Below are positions 45,238 through 54,367 of a DNA stretch of 64,000 bases, piece after piece. The stretch comes from Gammaproteobacteria bacterium. Its GTDB lineage: Bacteria > Pseudomonadota > Gammaproteobacteria > Pseudomonadales > Azotimanducaceae. Below the pieces are notes generated by a model. That model ran no database searches. It was given only the letters and a program-made list of their open reading frames with translations, and was not told the origin of the DNA. Each line of letters begins with the position of its first letter. Within the stretch, counting starts at the first letter, position 1. Made by a program: the position numbers and the translations under genes. The stretch is from NCBI GenBank assembly GCA_009840305.1, contig VXNY01000031.1, positions 62,001 to 126,000 of the forward strand. The letters run 5' to 3'.

Positions 45238-45804
45238 CTAATGTGCAACATCGGCTGATGTTGCTGATGAGGGTTGAATTGAGGTGATCCAAACACCACG
45301 CCACACCCAAATCCAGGTTCCAATTGCCGTTGGGAGTAACACGATCAATGAAACCACGTGGTAGGTGTCAACAAAGCTATCCACTCCGGAAAAGACAAAA
45401 AATACCGCTAACGAGGTGAGTGTACAAATTAATACCGTAAGTAAAGGTAGCGCTATCATCCTGAAGCCTAAGCGTAAATGTAGAGCAATCATGCCATCGG
45501 TCGAACTCGGTAATTCGCCCATTTTGAGCAATGCTCGAACCATGAACACTACCAACGCGACGAATCCGGCAGTGCAATTCAAAAGTGTACAAGTCTCCAC
45601 TCTCGAATCTAAACTCTGCTCTAACACTTGGCTAACGATCCACGTAGTGTCATTCCCAAATACACCGAATAAAGTTTGAATGAGAAATTTGGTAGCGATG
45701 AGTATCAAGACGCCAACGGGAAATATCAAAAGAAAAAGAACTGCAAGATGAATCAGGAGGCAGCAAATAGCTTCGGTCGTGCTGAGTTCTTTGATTTGTG
45801 TCAT
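45238..45804 (-). CDS. Integral membrane protein of unknown function, paralogue 2
   Basis: A 188-residue protein similar over its whole length to the 44396-45010 product: VETCTLLNCTAGFVALVVFMVRALLKMGELPSS, LHLRLGFRMIALPLLTVLICTLTSLAVFFVF and VLLPTAIGTWIWVWRGVWITSIQPS. It has four predicted membrane helices. The ATG at 45804 has AGGAG 1-2 bases before it, closer than usual. The copies are separated by 227 bp and lie on the same strand, so a tandem duplication is clear. The function is unknown. Confidence 0.7.
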   Translation of the reverse strand: MTQIKELSTTEAICCLLIHLAVLFLLIFPVGVLILIATKFLIQTLFGVFGNDTTWIVSQVLEQSLDSRVETCTLLNCTAGFVALVVFMVRALLKMGELPSSTDGMIALHLRLGFRMIALPLLTVLICTLTSLAVFFVFSGVDSFVDTYHVVSLIVLLPTAIGTWIWVWRGVWITSIQPSSATSADVAH

Positions 45805-45855
45805 GCTCCTAACCCCGTATTTGAACCATAAATGTCATATTAAGGAAAACCTAAA

Positions 45856-46326
45856 TTAAAAAACGAGAAGAAAGAGATTTTCAGCCACACAACACGGTTT
45901 GGGCATACCTTCGGCTTCCACCGAGACTTCAACCATGATTTCGATCATGCCTTTTTTAAATTCGACACGTTTGAGCGTTGAATGCGCTCTGATTCGAGAT
46001 CCAACCAAGACTGGAGCCGGAAAACGAACTCGATCAAATCCATAATTCAACATGTGTTTCATGCCTTCAACGCGGTAAATAGATAACGGTTGCTCTCGAG
46101 GTAATTGATTCATAATCGACAGCGTCAAATCACCGTGAGCGATGGTTCCACCGAACGGACTAGCTTTCGCTCGCTCCGGATTCACATGAATCCATTGATC
46201 GTCCAACGTTGCGTCGGCGAAATCATTTATTCGTTCTTGGGTGATTTCAAACCAATCCGAAGGAGACTCGCTCTCTCCAATTTTTTGTGAAAGAGACTCA
46301 TAAGCCCTTTGTATCTGTTCGTTCAT
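45856..46326 (-). CDS. MaoC-like hydratase (hot-dog fold)
   Basis: From the ATG at 46326 (GAGGT upstream) the product has 156 residues and a single MaoC/R-hydratase domain. It contains FADATLDDQWIHVNPERAKASPFGGTIAHGDLTLS, with the Asp42/Asp43-x-x-x-His47 catalytic pair, and later NYGFDRVRFPAPVLVGSRIRAHSTL. This class hydrates enoyl-CoA to (R)-3-hydroxyacyl-CoA or acts on related thioesters. No fatty-acid or PHA genes are adjacent, so the pathway is open. The longer open frame to 46428 adds 34 non-conserved residues and is not used. Confidence 0.9.
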   Translation of the reverse strand: MNEQIQRAYESLSQKIGESESPSDWFEITQERINDFADATLDDQWIHVNPERAKASPFGGTIAHGDLTLSIMNQLPREQPLSIYRVEGMKHMLNYGFDRVRFPAPVLVGSRIRAHSTLKRVEFKKGMIEIMVEVSVEAEGMPKPCCVAENLFLLVF

Positions 46327-46609
46327 GCTTACCTCAAATAATGTGTTTTCGCTGTTCCTCAAATTGTAGCGAACTAAATCGTTTCCAATATTCGCTTGAG
46401 TTTTTCTGGCAAGCGCAATCTCATACAAGGATTTGTCCGTTGTTTGACTCTTCGAGAAACTTTGGCGTAGGGGTTGTGGTCAAAACAGTAGCAGTGAAAT
46501 GGGATACAGGTGACCGTGGTCGTTTCCACAATTGAGTAACCAATCAATGTATATTTCATGACGCATGCAGACAAAGCTACAATTAACACATTATTGAAAG
46601 TAAGTAGTC

Positions 46610-47434
46610 ATGAGAAAAGGAGATCTCAGATCACTGATGAACCGTACTGACGATAGTGCTGACGAACGAAGCACACAGGAACGAGTGCGAACAAACGTCA
46701 AAAATCTCATCGATTCCGTAACCAGTCGGTTCAATAAGCTCAAACACTCGAACAAAGCAGTTCGCGCACTCATTGCCGATCCCGACGATACCAAAAAGGT
46801 GTTCGAGGTTATGGCTACGATGCGTGGTAAATCCCTAGTTCGGATATTTAAGAAATTTAAAGCGACTAAAACAGGCGAGAACATCTTACGGCGACGGGTC
46901 GAACTATTGGATGTCCTTAATGATCACGCCAATCTTATGAGTTTAGCTCCCGAATCTTTTGGGCAGGCATATCTCAGCTTCTTAGACCAAGCAAAGCTTG
47001 ACTCTGGTGGTTTAGTCTATGCCAGTGAAGATTACTATCAAAACGTGCAAGATCCCGAATTGTTACTGTTCATGAGAAGAAATCGAGATAGTCATGACCT
47101 TTGGCACACACTTACTCAATATGGACGAGACACCTTAGGTGAGACATGTCTCCTAGCATTTACATACGCGCAAACGAAGAATCCTGGAATCCGACTAATA
47201 CTGTTGCTAGCCAGCTTTCGTCTTTATCGCGAATATGGACACGGTACTTTTGCTGCGTTGTGGCGTGCTTACGGCGATGGTAAACGAGCAAGCTGGTTAC
47301 TGGCACAACCATATGAAGATATGCTGCCCATGAACATCGAACAAGTTCGAGTCATGTTGTCCATACCTGATCCGAACGCATATCGTGTGGTACTCGCGCG
47401 ACAAAACACACCTAAAAAACGTTTAGCCGCATAG
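46610..47434 (+). CDS. Coq4-family ubiquinone biosynthesis protein
   Basis: Coq4 organises the ubiquinone-synthesis complex in eukaryotes, and recent work assigns it an oxidative decarboxylase role; bacterial homologues are less studied. The 274-residue protein carries the exact metal motif HDxxH-x11-E: His162, Asp163, His166 and Glu178 (SHDLWHTLTQYGRDTLGE). It also has DYYQNVQDPELLLFMRRNRDSHD and YREYGHGTFAALWRAYGDGKRASWL, typical of the family. No other ubi gene lies nearby. The N-terminal 25 residues are polar and may be disordered. Confidence 0.88.
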   Translation: MRKGDLRSLMNRTDDSADERSTQERVRTNVKNLIDSVTSRFNKLKHSNKAVRALIADPDDTKKVFEVMATMRGKSLVRIFKKFKATKTGENILRRRVELLDVLNDHANLMSLAPESFGQAYLSFLDQAKLDSGGLVYASEDYYQNVQDPELLLFMRRNRDSHDLWHTLTQYGRDTLGETCLLAFTYAQTKNPGIRLILLLASFRLYREYGHGTFAALWRAYGDGKRASWLLAQPYEDMLPMNIEQVRVMLSIPDPNAYRVVLARQNTPKKRLAA

Positions 47435-47477
47435 TCTCGTGAGCGCGACCTATCCACTGTTTCGGTTCGGAGAATAG

Positions 47478-48749
47478 TTATGCGTTCGACATCAACGTAA
47501 AGAAAACCACCATTGCTAAAACGCTTACTGAGAGTACCACCCCATACACAATCGTCAAGACAAAAAACTTTATAAGAGAGATAATGTGTCCGGATCCATA
47601 GAAATTCTTGAACGATAGATAAACATGTACGACGATGAACAAAGTAAGGACGAGTGTCGTTATGAGACCGGCGATCGGTATGTTCGTTAGCAACAGTGAT
47701 AGTAATATGCTAACTGTCAGTGTAATGAATGCTAAGGCATGAATATGCATCGCAAAAATTAACTGAAAGACTACTCGAATTCCTTTACCCAGATTTAGCA
47801 GACTCAATACTGACACAAAAATAGGAAGCAACACGAACATCATCAGAGGTAAGCTCTCTGCCATTTCTTCGACGAAGTCCTTCCCGTTGTAAGCCGCGGC
47901 AATTTCCAAGCGTAAAAAATATATTTCCAAAGCGGAGATATTTGCAAATTCAGAATCAGCGTGTTCCCTATAACGATCTGAAAGTACGAGCTTCGTTGCA
48001 GTTAACAGTTGCCCCCGTTCTCTACTCTTCACGATTTCCTTTCCCATTTCCAGTGTTACTGAGTCTTCTTGGAAGAATTCGTACAACACTCGTAAACGTC
48101 TATGAGCTTCTTCGGCGCTTTGAATTTCTTCAATCAATCCCCAATCGCTAACTCCACGCGATACGAGGTCTTGTAGGTAATCTGTTCTCTCGAAAATCCG
48201 TTCACTCCATGGATCGTTCTCAAGAGTCACAATCCTACCCTTTAAAACATTTTTCGCACTCTCAAACGCATCTTCTTGAACTCGAACTAAACTTCTGATC
48301 GAAGTTAGGTATTCGTCAATTTCTTCTTGTGTACGAGATGGCGTCTCTTCCCGCATCTGTGAGCTCTCCATCTGCGTTGTTTCAGTCGTATCTACCAACC
48401 TGTCCGTGGCAAGCTGAACATTCTGACTTCGAGATGTGATCGCGACAAGAAAAAAGAAGACTAGACTGCTGAACAAATACAGTCGAATCGGAGTCACATA
48501 ACTTGCGCGCTTGTTATCTCGAAACTGTATCGACAACTTACCCGGTCGAAAGAATAAAGTCGATAACGTCGTGAATACGCGAGAGTCGACATCAAACATC
48601 TCTTTAAAGAAATCGCCGATAACTTTGAACACTGATCGGTTATAGTGGGTGTCTTTCTGACCACACACCCAGCAAAAAGCACCCAACAGTTCTTCACCAC
48701 AGTTGTCACACTTGGTGTCGTTATGCGGTTGCTGCTCAGATGTCGTCAT
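47478..48749 (-). CDS. DUF3667-type zinc-ribbon membrane protein
   Basis: The 423-residue protein opens with a zinc ribbon (CDNCGEELLGAFCWVCGQK, residues 14-32) and the conserved block VIGDFFKEMFDVDSRVFTTLSTLFFRPGKLSIQFRDNKRASYVTPIRLYLF, diagnostic of DUF3667. One membrane helix (about 92-106) is followed by a long hydrophilic insert (about 107-285). Four to five membrane helices form the C-terminal third (FVLLPIFVSVLSLL, FITLTVSILLSLLL, IAGLITTLVLTLFIVVHVYL, FVLTIVYGVVLSVSVLAMVVFF). The function of this family is unknown. Convergent with the Coq4 gene. Confidence 0.82.
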   Translation of the reverse strand: MTTSEQQPHNDTKCDNCGEELLGAFCWVCGQKDTHYNRSVFKVIGDFFKEMFDVDSRVFTTLSTLFFRPGKLSIQFRDNKRASYVTPIRLYLFSSLVFFFLVAITSRSQNVQLATDRLVDTTETTQMESSQMREETPSRTQEEIDEYLTSIRSLVRVQEDAFESAKNVLKGRIVTLENDPWSERIFERTDYLQDLVSRGVSDWGLIEEIQSAEEAHRRLRVLYEFFQEDSVTLEMGKEIVKSRERGQLLTATKLVLSDRYREHADSEFANISALEIYFLRLEIAAAYNGKDFVEEMAESLPLMMFVLLPIFVSVLSLLNLGKGIRVVFQLIFAMHIHALAFITLTVSILLSLLLTNIPIAGLITTLVLTLFIVVHVYLSFKNFYGSGHIISLIKFFVLTIVYGVVLSVSVLAMVVFFTLMSNA

Positions 48750-48914
48750 ACACGAAAAGAAATGATGTACTGATAGATTGAATTTCGGAAACTGACCGGT
48801 TATTCCAGCAAAATGTTTTATACCATTTTAGGGTGAGGTACAGGTTTCGGAATCGCGGAAAAGCTTATCCGCTCGCCTTTTAATTTGTCAATGAATTCTC
48901 TCAGGACATATTTG

Positions 48915-50162
48915 TTATGCTTGAACTTCACGAATTGTAGTTCTACCTAGTCGCCGCAACGAAATACTAAAAAGTGAAAGTACTGCAAAAACACTGTACA
49001 CTGCTACTCCCACACCGACTGCGATTAACAAGGAACTCCGATCAGCGACCAAACCCAAGAATAGACCACCAAGAGGCACTAGATTAAAACCAATAGTGTT
49101 TATACCCATTACTCTACCGCGAAGATGATGCGGTACCGCTAATTGCATTGTGGTCATGGCGTTAATGAGAAAGAAAGTAGCCAATAGCGCGCCTACGACT
49201 GCACAGGTAAGAGCTAAGTAAAACTGTTGGTTACTTGCAGCCAACGCGAACGCAAAAGTGGCTGCCGCAGAAGTAATTCCACCACCTAGCATTACATAAC
49301 CGAGCCTTTTATGCCGTCGTATGCTACCAACGATTATTGTTCCAATAACCGCACCCAATCCACCGGCGGCTAGCAACAACCCAAACTCAAACTCGCCTTG
49401 GCCGAGTAGCGCAGTAAATCTCGACATCTGCTGGACATACGACTGTACGAAAAACATTCCCAAAAAAGTTAGTAGCGTTAACCATCTAAATATAGGATTT
49501 ATGAGAATAAATCGTACGCCATCGCGAAGTTCTTGCCACGCTGAAGTCTTGGTTGAATGTTCACTATCATGCATCGGTATGGTTAGTAAGATAAAAAACA
49601 TCAGCAAGAAACCTATCGTACAAATTGAGAAAACTACACTTGTACCTCCTAACCAAAGAATCAATCCACCGACTGCCGGTCCAAGCATTCGATTGGACTG
49701 CCACACGAATGCGTTGAGCGATACCGCGCTTAAATAAGACGGCCTTCGTACCAAAGATGGATAAATCGAAGCTCGAACCGGCCAATCAATACCCGTAATG
49801 AATGAAAAAGCTGCGGCAATTGTGTAGACGTGCCATACCCGAACAATGTCTGTGACGTCGAGTATTGTTAGCAGTCCCACCAAAACGGTATTACAAAGAC
49901 TCGTGCAAAGTAAGAGAGTTCGTTTATTCATGCGATCTGCGATCACTCCACCTACGAGATTCATGACAATACCTGGTACCGCCATCATCGCACCAAGGAC
50001 ACCAAGATTGATTTCTGAACCAGTCATCTCTTCGATGAGCCAGAGTTGACCTACATACAGTAAATTGGAAGCGGAAACAGACGCAAATGAACCATACCAA
50101 TACCGACGAAATGAAGGATAGAGTAACGCGGGAAATCGTCTGTATAGTCTGGGAGTTGCCAT
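48915..50162 (-). CDS. MFS transporter (EntS-like exporter type)
   Basis: A 415-residue inner-membrane protein with about 12 helices. It has the motif-A-like loop GGVIADRMNKRTLL (residues 73-86), an N-terminal RYWYGSFASVSASNLLYVGQLWLIEEMTGSE and the second-half LGGGITSAAATFAFAL. This profile is that of the MFS_3 (EntS / macrolide-efflux-like) branch: multidrug or siderophore exporters. There is no siderophore gene nearby, so the substrate is open. Single gene; the ATG at 50162 is divergent from the hydrolase at 50353. Confidence 0.88.
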   Translation of the reverse strand: MATPRLYRRFPALLYPSFRRYWYGSFASVSASNLLYVGQLWLIEEMTGSEINLGVLGAMMAVPGIVMNLVGGVIADRMNKRTLLLCTSLCNTVLVGLLTILDVTDIVRVWHVYTIAAAFSFITGIDWPVRASIYPSLVRRPSYLSAVSLNAFVWQSNRMLGPAVGGLILWLGGTSVVFSICTIGFLLMFFILLTIPMHDSEHSTKTSAWQELRDGVRFILINPIFRWLTLLTFLGMFFVQSYVQQMSRFTALLGQGEFEFGLLLAAGGLGAVIGTIIVGSIRRHKRLGYVMLGGGITSAAATFAFALAASNQQFYLALTCAVVGALLATFFLINAMTTMQLAVPHHLRGRVMGINTIGFNLVPLGGLFLGLVADRSSLLIAVGVGVAVYSVFAVLSLFSISLRRLGRTTIREVQA

Positions 50163-50352
50163 AGGAATTAACTTAACAAGACCTCGGTAGGCTCTTGCTC
50201 AACGACTAGCTCGAGACAATAGATTCGATAACTGTGGGTCGGTTGGCGACTGTGTATCGCGAAGTATTTAGCAGTTGTCATAGGTGAATTTAGCGTGGAT
50301 AAAATTGCTCTACATCGGTGGTTTCAACACCCGATGGATTTAGAGCAAATTT

Positions 50353-51240
50353 ATGAAGAAAACCGGTCCGAGCAGGAGTCAACTACTAATCCTATGGCTT
50401 GTCGCACCGGTTCTTTGCATTCTAAGTATCCATACTCAGGGAGAAGAAGGAGCAGAACCTGCTTCTGAAATCTTCCCTTGGTTACACACCTTGGAGGTCG
50501 GTGAATGGCCGACAACGTATAAAACCAATGACGAAGTAGTCCGTACGGGCAAACCATTTCGTCAGATACCGTATGGACTCCATTCTCTTGAAGAAGGTCA
50601 AGAAGCAAATCCTTCAGTACTGATCGGTATTCACGGATTTAAAGCTCGCGGGTTTGAGTGGGTATACCCACTCTTAGTCATGGACGATGACTCAATACAC
50701 ACTCACTATTTTCGCTGGGACTTTTTGGAAAAAAACTCCAGAGCGAGGACGATGTTGCTGAAAGATCTTTCTGAACTCATTGAGCAAAGAACGGCACCTT
50801 TGGAACGAATAGTGATTGTAGCTCACAGTTGCGGCGGAGTAATGGTAACTGCTGCTATCAACGACTTACCGAATGATGTAAATTTTGATATTCATACTGT
50901 AGCGTCCCCTTTGAACGGTTTGGGCTTGTTTACCGTGTGTAGACCTAATTTACCTGAAACGTTACCCGACAACGTAACTTTGACACAATGGCGTACTTCA
51001 AAAGATAAAGATAGTGTGTTTTGGTGGTTTCCACAAGACCCCCAAAAAATAACTCGGGATTACGGGCTCACGGTCGAGTTACCAAAAAAATACCACGGTA
51101 TTCGCTTAGGCCATGTGCGCTCCCTGAGCTGGGTTGCCGAACGCATCTTTTCTGAAGATCCGCTTAACGAAAGTTTCTCGCCTGAACAATTTTTTGAGAA
51201 TGAGATTTCCGAGTCGCCATCGTCGCGAGCTTCTGACTAA
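50353..51240 (+). CDS. Secreted or membrane-anchored alpha/beta hydrolase
   Basis: The 295-residue protein starts with a hydrophobic segment (about residues 10-28, QLLILWLVAPVLCILSIH), a signal peptide or anchor. The hydrolase core shows the oxyanion loop strand SVLIGIHGFKARGFEW, then the nucleophile elbow VIVAHSCGGVMV with Ser159 (AHSCGG). Asp and His candidates follow (DIHTVASPLNG; IRLGHVRSLSWV). It resembles PGAP1/lipase-like esterases. The last 77 bp overlap the end of convergent dnaE2; the C-terminal residues encoded there (EQFFENEISESPSSRASD) look like a disordered tail. Confidence 0.8.
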   Translation: MKKTGPSRSQLLILWLVAPVLCILSIHTQGEEGAEPASEIFPWLHTLEVGEWPTTYKTNDEVVRTGKPFRQIPYGLHSLEEGQEANPSVLIGIHGFKARGFEWVYPLLVMDDDSIHTHYFRWDFLEKNSRARTMLLKDLSELIEQRTAPLERIVIVAHSCGGVMVTAAINDLPNDVNFDIHTVASPLNGLGLFTVCRPNLPETLPDNVTLTQWRTSKDKDSVFWWFPQDPQKITRDYGLTVELPKKYHGIRLGHVRSLSWVAERIFSEDPLNESFSPEQFFENEISESPSSRASD

Positions 51241-54200
51241 AGTCTGCGACTTGACCGGCCACAACATGAATAACTGCGCCTTCTCGCTCGACAATCCCTT
51301 TGATGCGGACTAATTGTCCCTGCAATATTTCCGCACGATAACTGTCCAGTACTGCTTTCCAAACTACGATATTACTGTTCCCCGTCTCGTCTTCCAACAA
51401 GAGAAAAACGACCCCAACGCTCGAACTTGGCCGTTGTCTACACGTGATCAGGCCTGCGAGTTGAACTAAGCGGCCGGGCCTCACGGAAGGCAAATCTGCT
51501 GCGGTAATGCAGCGCCGAAATTCTGGATCATTTCGTAACAATTTCATTGGATGATCACCTAAAGTAAGTCCGAGATAATTGAAATCCGACATCATACTTT
51601 CCCCTAGAGAGGGTTCCGGCATCTCGACCTCGGTGTGATATGGTTCTGTCGCCTTTACGGTCTGCCATAAGACTGGTAGTTGCGCAATCCCTGCCGCATC
51701 CCAATGTGCTTGAAATCGATTCCCTGAGATACTCATAAGTGCACCAGCACGCGCTAGCGTAGTCAGCATCGAGGTAGTAAGTTCTGCTCTCCGAGCCAGA
51801 TCATCGATATCTTGATAGGGCTGATTTGCTTCAATGCGTAATCCTATATCTTCTCCTAACCCCTTAATTTGTCGCAGTCCTACACGCATAGCTCCTTGTG
51901 GTCGATCATAAGCCGGCAACGCTTTATCGCATGGCTCTAAACGATAATCCCAGCCACTGTACTGAACATCGGCCGCGCGCACTTCTAAATCATGTCTAGT
52001 TGCATCTTGAATAATCTGGGACGGCGAATAGAAACCCATGGGCAAACTGTTCAATAAGCCGCAATAGAACGCCGCCGGCTCGTAGCATTTCAGCCAAGCT
52101 GAAATATAAACCAACAGTGCGAAACTAGAGGCATGAGATTCTGGAAATCCGTACTCTCCAAAGCCCTTGATTTGTTCAAATATGCGATCTGCAAATTCTC
52201 GTGGATGTCCGCGTTGGAGCATCCCATCAATGAGTTTTTGTTGAAATTTTTCCAGACCACCGCGACGCTGCCATGCAGCCATTGCTCGTCGTAGTTGGTC
52301 TGCTTCACCGGCCGTGAAACCCGCCGCGACCATGGCTAATTCAATAACTTGCTCCTGAAAGATAGGAATACCCAAAGTGCGTTCCAGTACTTTGCGGACG
52401 GCATCGTTGGAGTAAGTGACTTCTTCCTGTTGTTGCCGACGACGAAGATAAGGATGCACCATGTTGCCCTGAATAGGACCAGGACGCACGATCGCAACTT
52501 CGATCACCAAATCGTAAAAACACACCGGCTTGAGTCGCGGTAGCATCGACATCTGCGCTCTCGATTCCACTTGAAAGACTCCTAAACTATCAGCTCGGTG
52601 GAGCATTTCATAAGTCTTTGTGTCTTCTGGCGGAATGGCACTCACCGTCAATTGTTGGGACCCACGAAAACCGCGAAATTCATTGACTAACGTGAGTGTC
52701 TTGCGTATCGCAGTCAACATACCTAGGCCCAGAACATCGACTTTCAGTAAGTGCATCGCTTCCAGATCTTCTTTATCCCACTGAATCACAGTTCGATCAG
52801 GCATCGCCGCGTTCTCTACCGGTACCAACTCAGACAATGGACCGCGTGAGATTACAAAACCTCCCACATGTTGCGATAAGTGGCGTGGAAAGCCAATGAT
52901 TTCATTGACTAACGCGATAAAGAGCTGCATGGTTCGCGCTTGAGGATCCATGCCTAACTTCTGAAGTCTTTCATTAATTTCTTCTTGTTTGTCCCACCAA
53001 GACATGGATTTAGCTAATAAATCAACGGTATCTAAATCTAGGCCAAGCGCTTTCCCCACATCGCGTATGGCACTACGCGGGCGATACGTGATTAACGTTG
53101 CTGCTAGTGCAGCTCGTTCGCGGGTGTACTTTGAATAAATAAATTGAATGACTTCTTCCCGACGTTCATGTTCAAAGTCCACATCAATGTCGGGAGGTTC
53201 GTGCCGTTCCTTCGATACGAATCGTTCAAACAATACATGGATTCGGTCCGGGTCGACTTCAGTGATAAATAAGCAATAGCAAATGGCTGAATTTGCTGCT
53301 GATCCCCTACCCTGACAAAGTATGTCGCGCTCACGCGCAAAACGCACGATATCGTGTACCGTTAAAAAATAGTATTCGTACTGTAATTCCGCCACAAGCA
53401 CTAGTTCTTTTTCAATCAATTTTTCAACATCCGCTGGCATCCCTTGCGGCCAACGTTGTTGCGCCCCTTCGTAGGTTAGTTGCCGTAAATATTCAGCCGC
53501 AGTCATCCCGGCCGGCACTAATTCTGCGGGATATTCATACCGCAGCGAGTTCAAAGAAAACTCACAAGCTCGGGCAATGGTGAGTGATTCTTGCAACAGT
53601 TCCTCAGCATACAATGCCGTCAACGCCTCGTAGGAGCGTAAATGTCGTTCCGCATTGGAAAAGGTCTTGGTTCCTAACTGACTCACCGGTAGACCAAGCC
53701 GAATGGCGGTCAGCGTATCCTGTAGAGCTTTACGTTCTGGAACATGCATGTGCACATCGTTGCTTGCCACCAGCGGAAGTTCCAATTGCATCGACAAAGT
53801 GAGCACATTAGCCGTTTTCATTAAATCATCATCAGTTAAAAACAGTTCCAGTGCCAGCCACAAGTGCTTCAAATACTGTCGTAATCTTTGTCCTTGCGCG
53901 ATTAACGTTTCTAGAGGCAGAGCTTTAGGTATCCACAATGCAAAACACTCGGACACCGTATCTTCTAAATCATGTAGATGGAGTTCGTACTCACCTTTCT
54001 TTCCACGACGGCGGCCTTTAGTGATAAAAGCAGATAGTTGTGCATAAGCCTTGCGTGCCGGCGCGAGTAATACCAGTTGCACTACCTCTTCATCGTCGCC
54101 ATCCGAGAGATGAAATTCCGCACCGACGATCAGTTTGATTCCTTGCTGCATCGCTGCTACATGCGCTTTGACGATTCCGGAGAGCGAGCACTCATCGGTA

Positions 54201-54367
54201 ATGGCAATGGCTTCATACCCCAGTTCTTTCGCGCGTTTGACTAGTTCTTCCGGATGCGAAGCGCCCTGTAAGAAAGAAAAATTACTCTTGCAATGTAATT
54301 CAGCAAAAGGAACTCGAACCTCGTGTCTAGATTCCTGTTCGGCTTGAACTTTAAGCGAAGTAGCCAT
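51164..54367 (-). CDS. dnaE2: Error-prone DNA polymerase DnaE2 (ImuC)
   Basis: A C-family polymerase that with ImuA and ImuB copies past lesions and causes SOS mutagenesis. I start at the ATG at 54367, which overlaps imuB by 17 bp (1067 residues); the longer frame has no conserved sequence. It has an N-terminal PHP domain (FAELHCKSNFSFLQGASHPEEL, AIAITDECSLSGIVKAH) and the polymerase core CQGRGSAANSAICYCL and PPDIDVDFEHERREEVI. HVGGFVISRGPLSELVPVE, the helix-hairpin-helix region and a C-terminal OB domain follow. The length and PDIDVDFEHERREE are typical of DnaE2 rather than DnaE1. Last gene of the operon. Confidence 0.95.
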   Translation of the reverse strand: MATSLKVQAEQESRHEVRVPFAELHCKSNFSFLQGASHPEELVKRAKELGYEAIAITDECSLSGIVKAHVAAMQQGIKLIVGAEFHLSDGDDEEVVQLVLLAPARKAYAQLSAFITKGRRRGKKGEYELHLHDLEDTVSECFALWIPKALPLETLIAQGQRLRQYLKHLWLALELFLTDDDLMKTANVLTLSMQLELPLVASNDVHMHVPERKALQDTLTAIRLGLPVSQLGTKTFSNAERHLRSYEALTALYAEELLQESLTIARACEFSLNSLRYEYPAELVPAGMTAAEYLRQLTYEGAQQRWPQGMPADVEKLIEKELVLVAELQYEYYFLTVHDIVRFARERDILCQGRGSAANSAICYCLFITEVDPDRIHVLFERFVSKERHEPPDIDVDFEHERREEVIQFIYSKYTRERAALAATLITYRPRSAIRDVGKALGLDLDTVDLLAKSMSWWDKQEEINERLQKLGMDPQARTMQLFIALVNEIIGFPRHLSQHVGGFVISRGPLSELVPVENAAMPDRTVIQWDKEDLEAMHLLKVDVLGLGMLTAIRKTLTLVNEFRGFRGSQQLTVSAIPPEDTKTYEMLHRADSLGVFQVESRAQMSMLPRLKPVCFYDLVIEVAIVRPGPIQGNMVHPYLRRRQQQEEVTYSNDAVRKVLERTLGIPIFQEQVIELAMVAAGFTAGEADQLRRAMAAWQRRGGLEKFQQKLIDGMLQRGHPREFADRIFEQIKGFGEYGFPESHASSFALLVYISAWLKCYEPAAFYCGLLNSLPMGFYSPSQIIQDATRHDLEVRAADVQYSGWDYRLEPCDKALPAYDRPQGAMRVGLRQIKGLGEDIGLRIEANQPYQDIDDLARRAELTTSMLTTLARAGALMSISGNRFQAHWDAAGIAQLPVLWQTVKATEPYHTEVEMPEPSLGESMMSDFNYLGLTLGDHPMKLLRNDPEFRRCITAADLPSVRPGRLVQLAGLITCRQRPSSSVGVVFLLLEDETGNSNIVVWKAVLDSYRAEILQGQLVRIKGIVEREGAVIHVVAGQVADFSQKLATMATRKSHSQKIVQARNFR

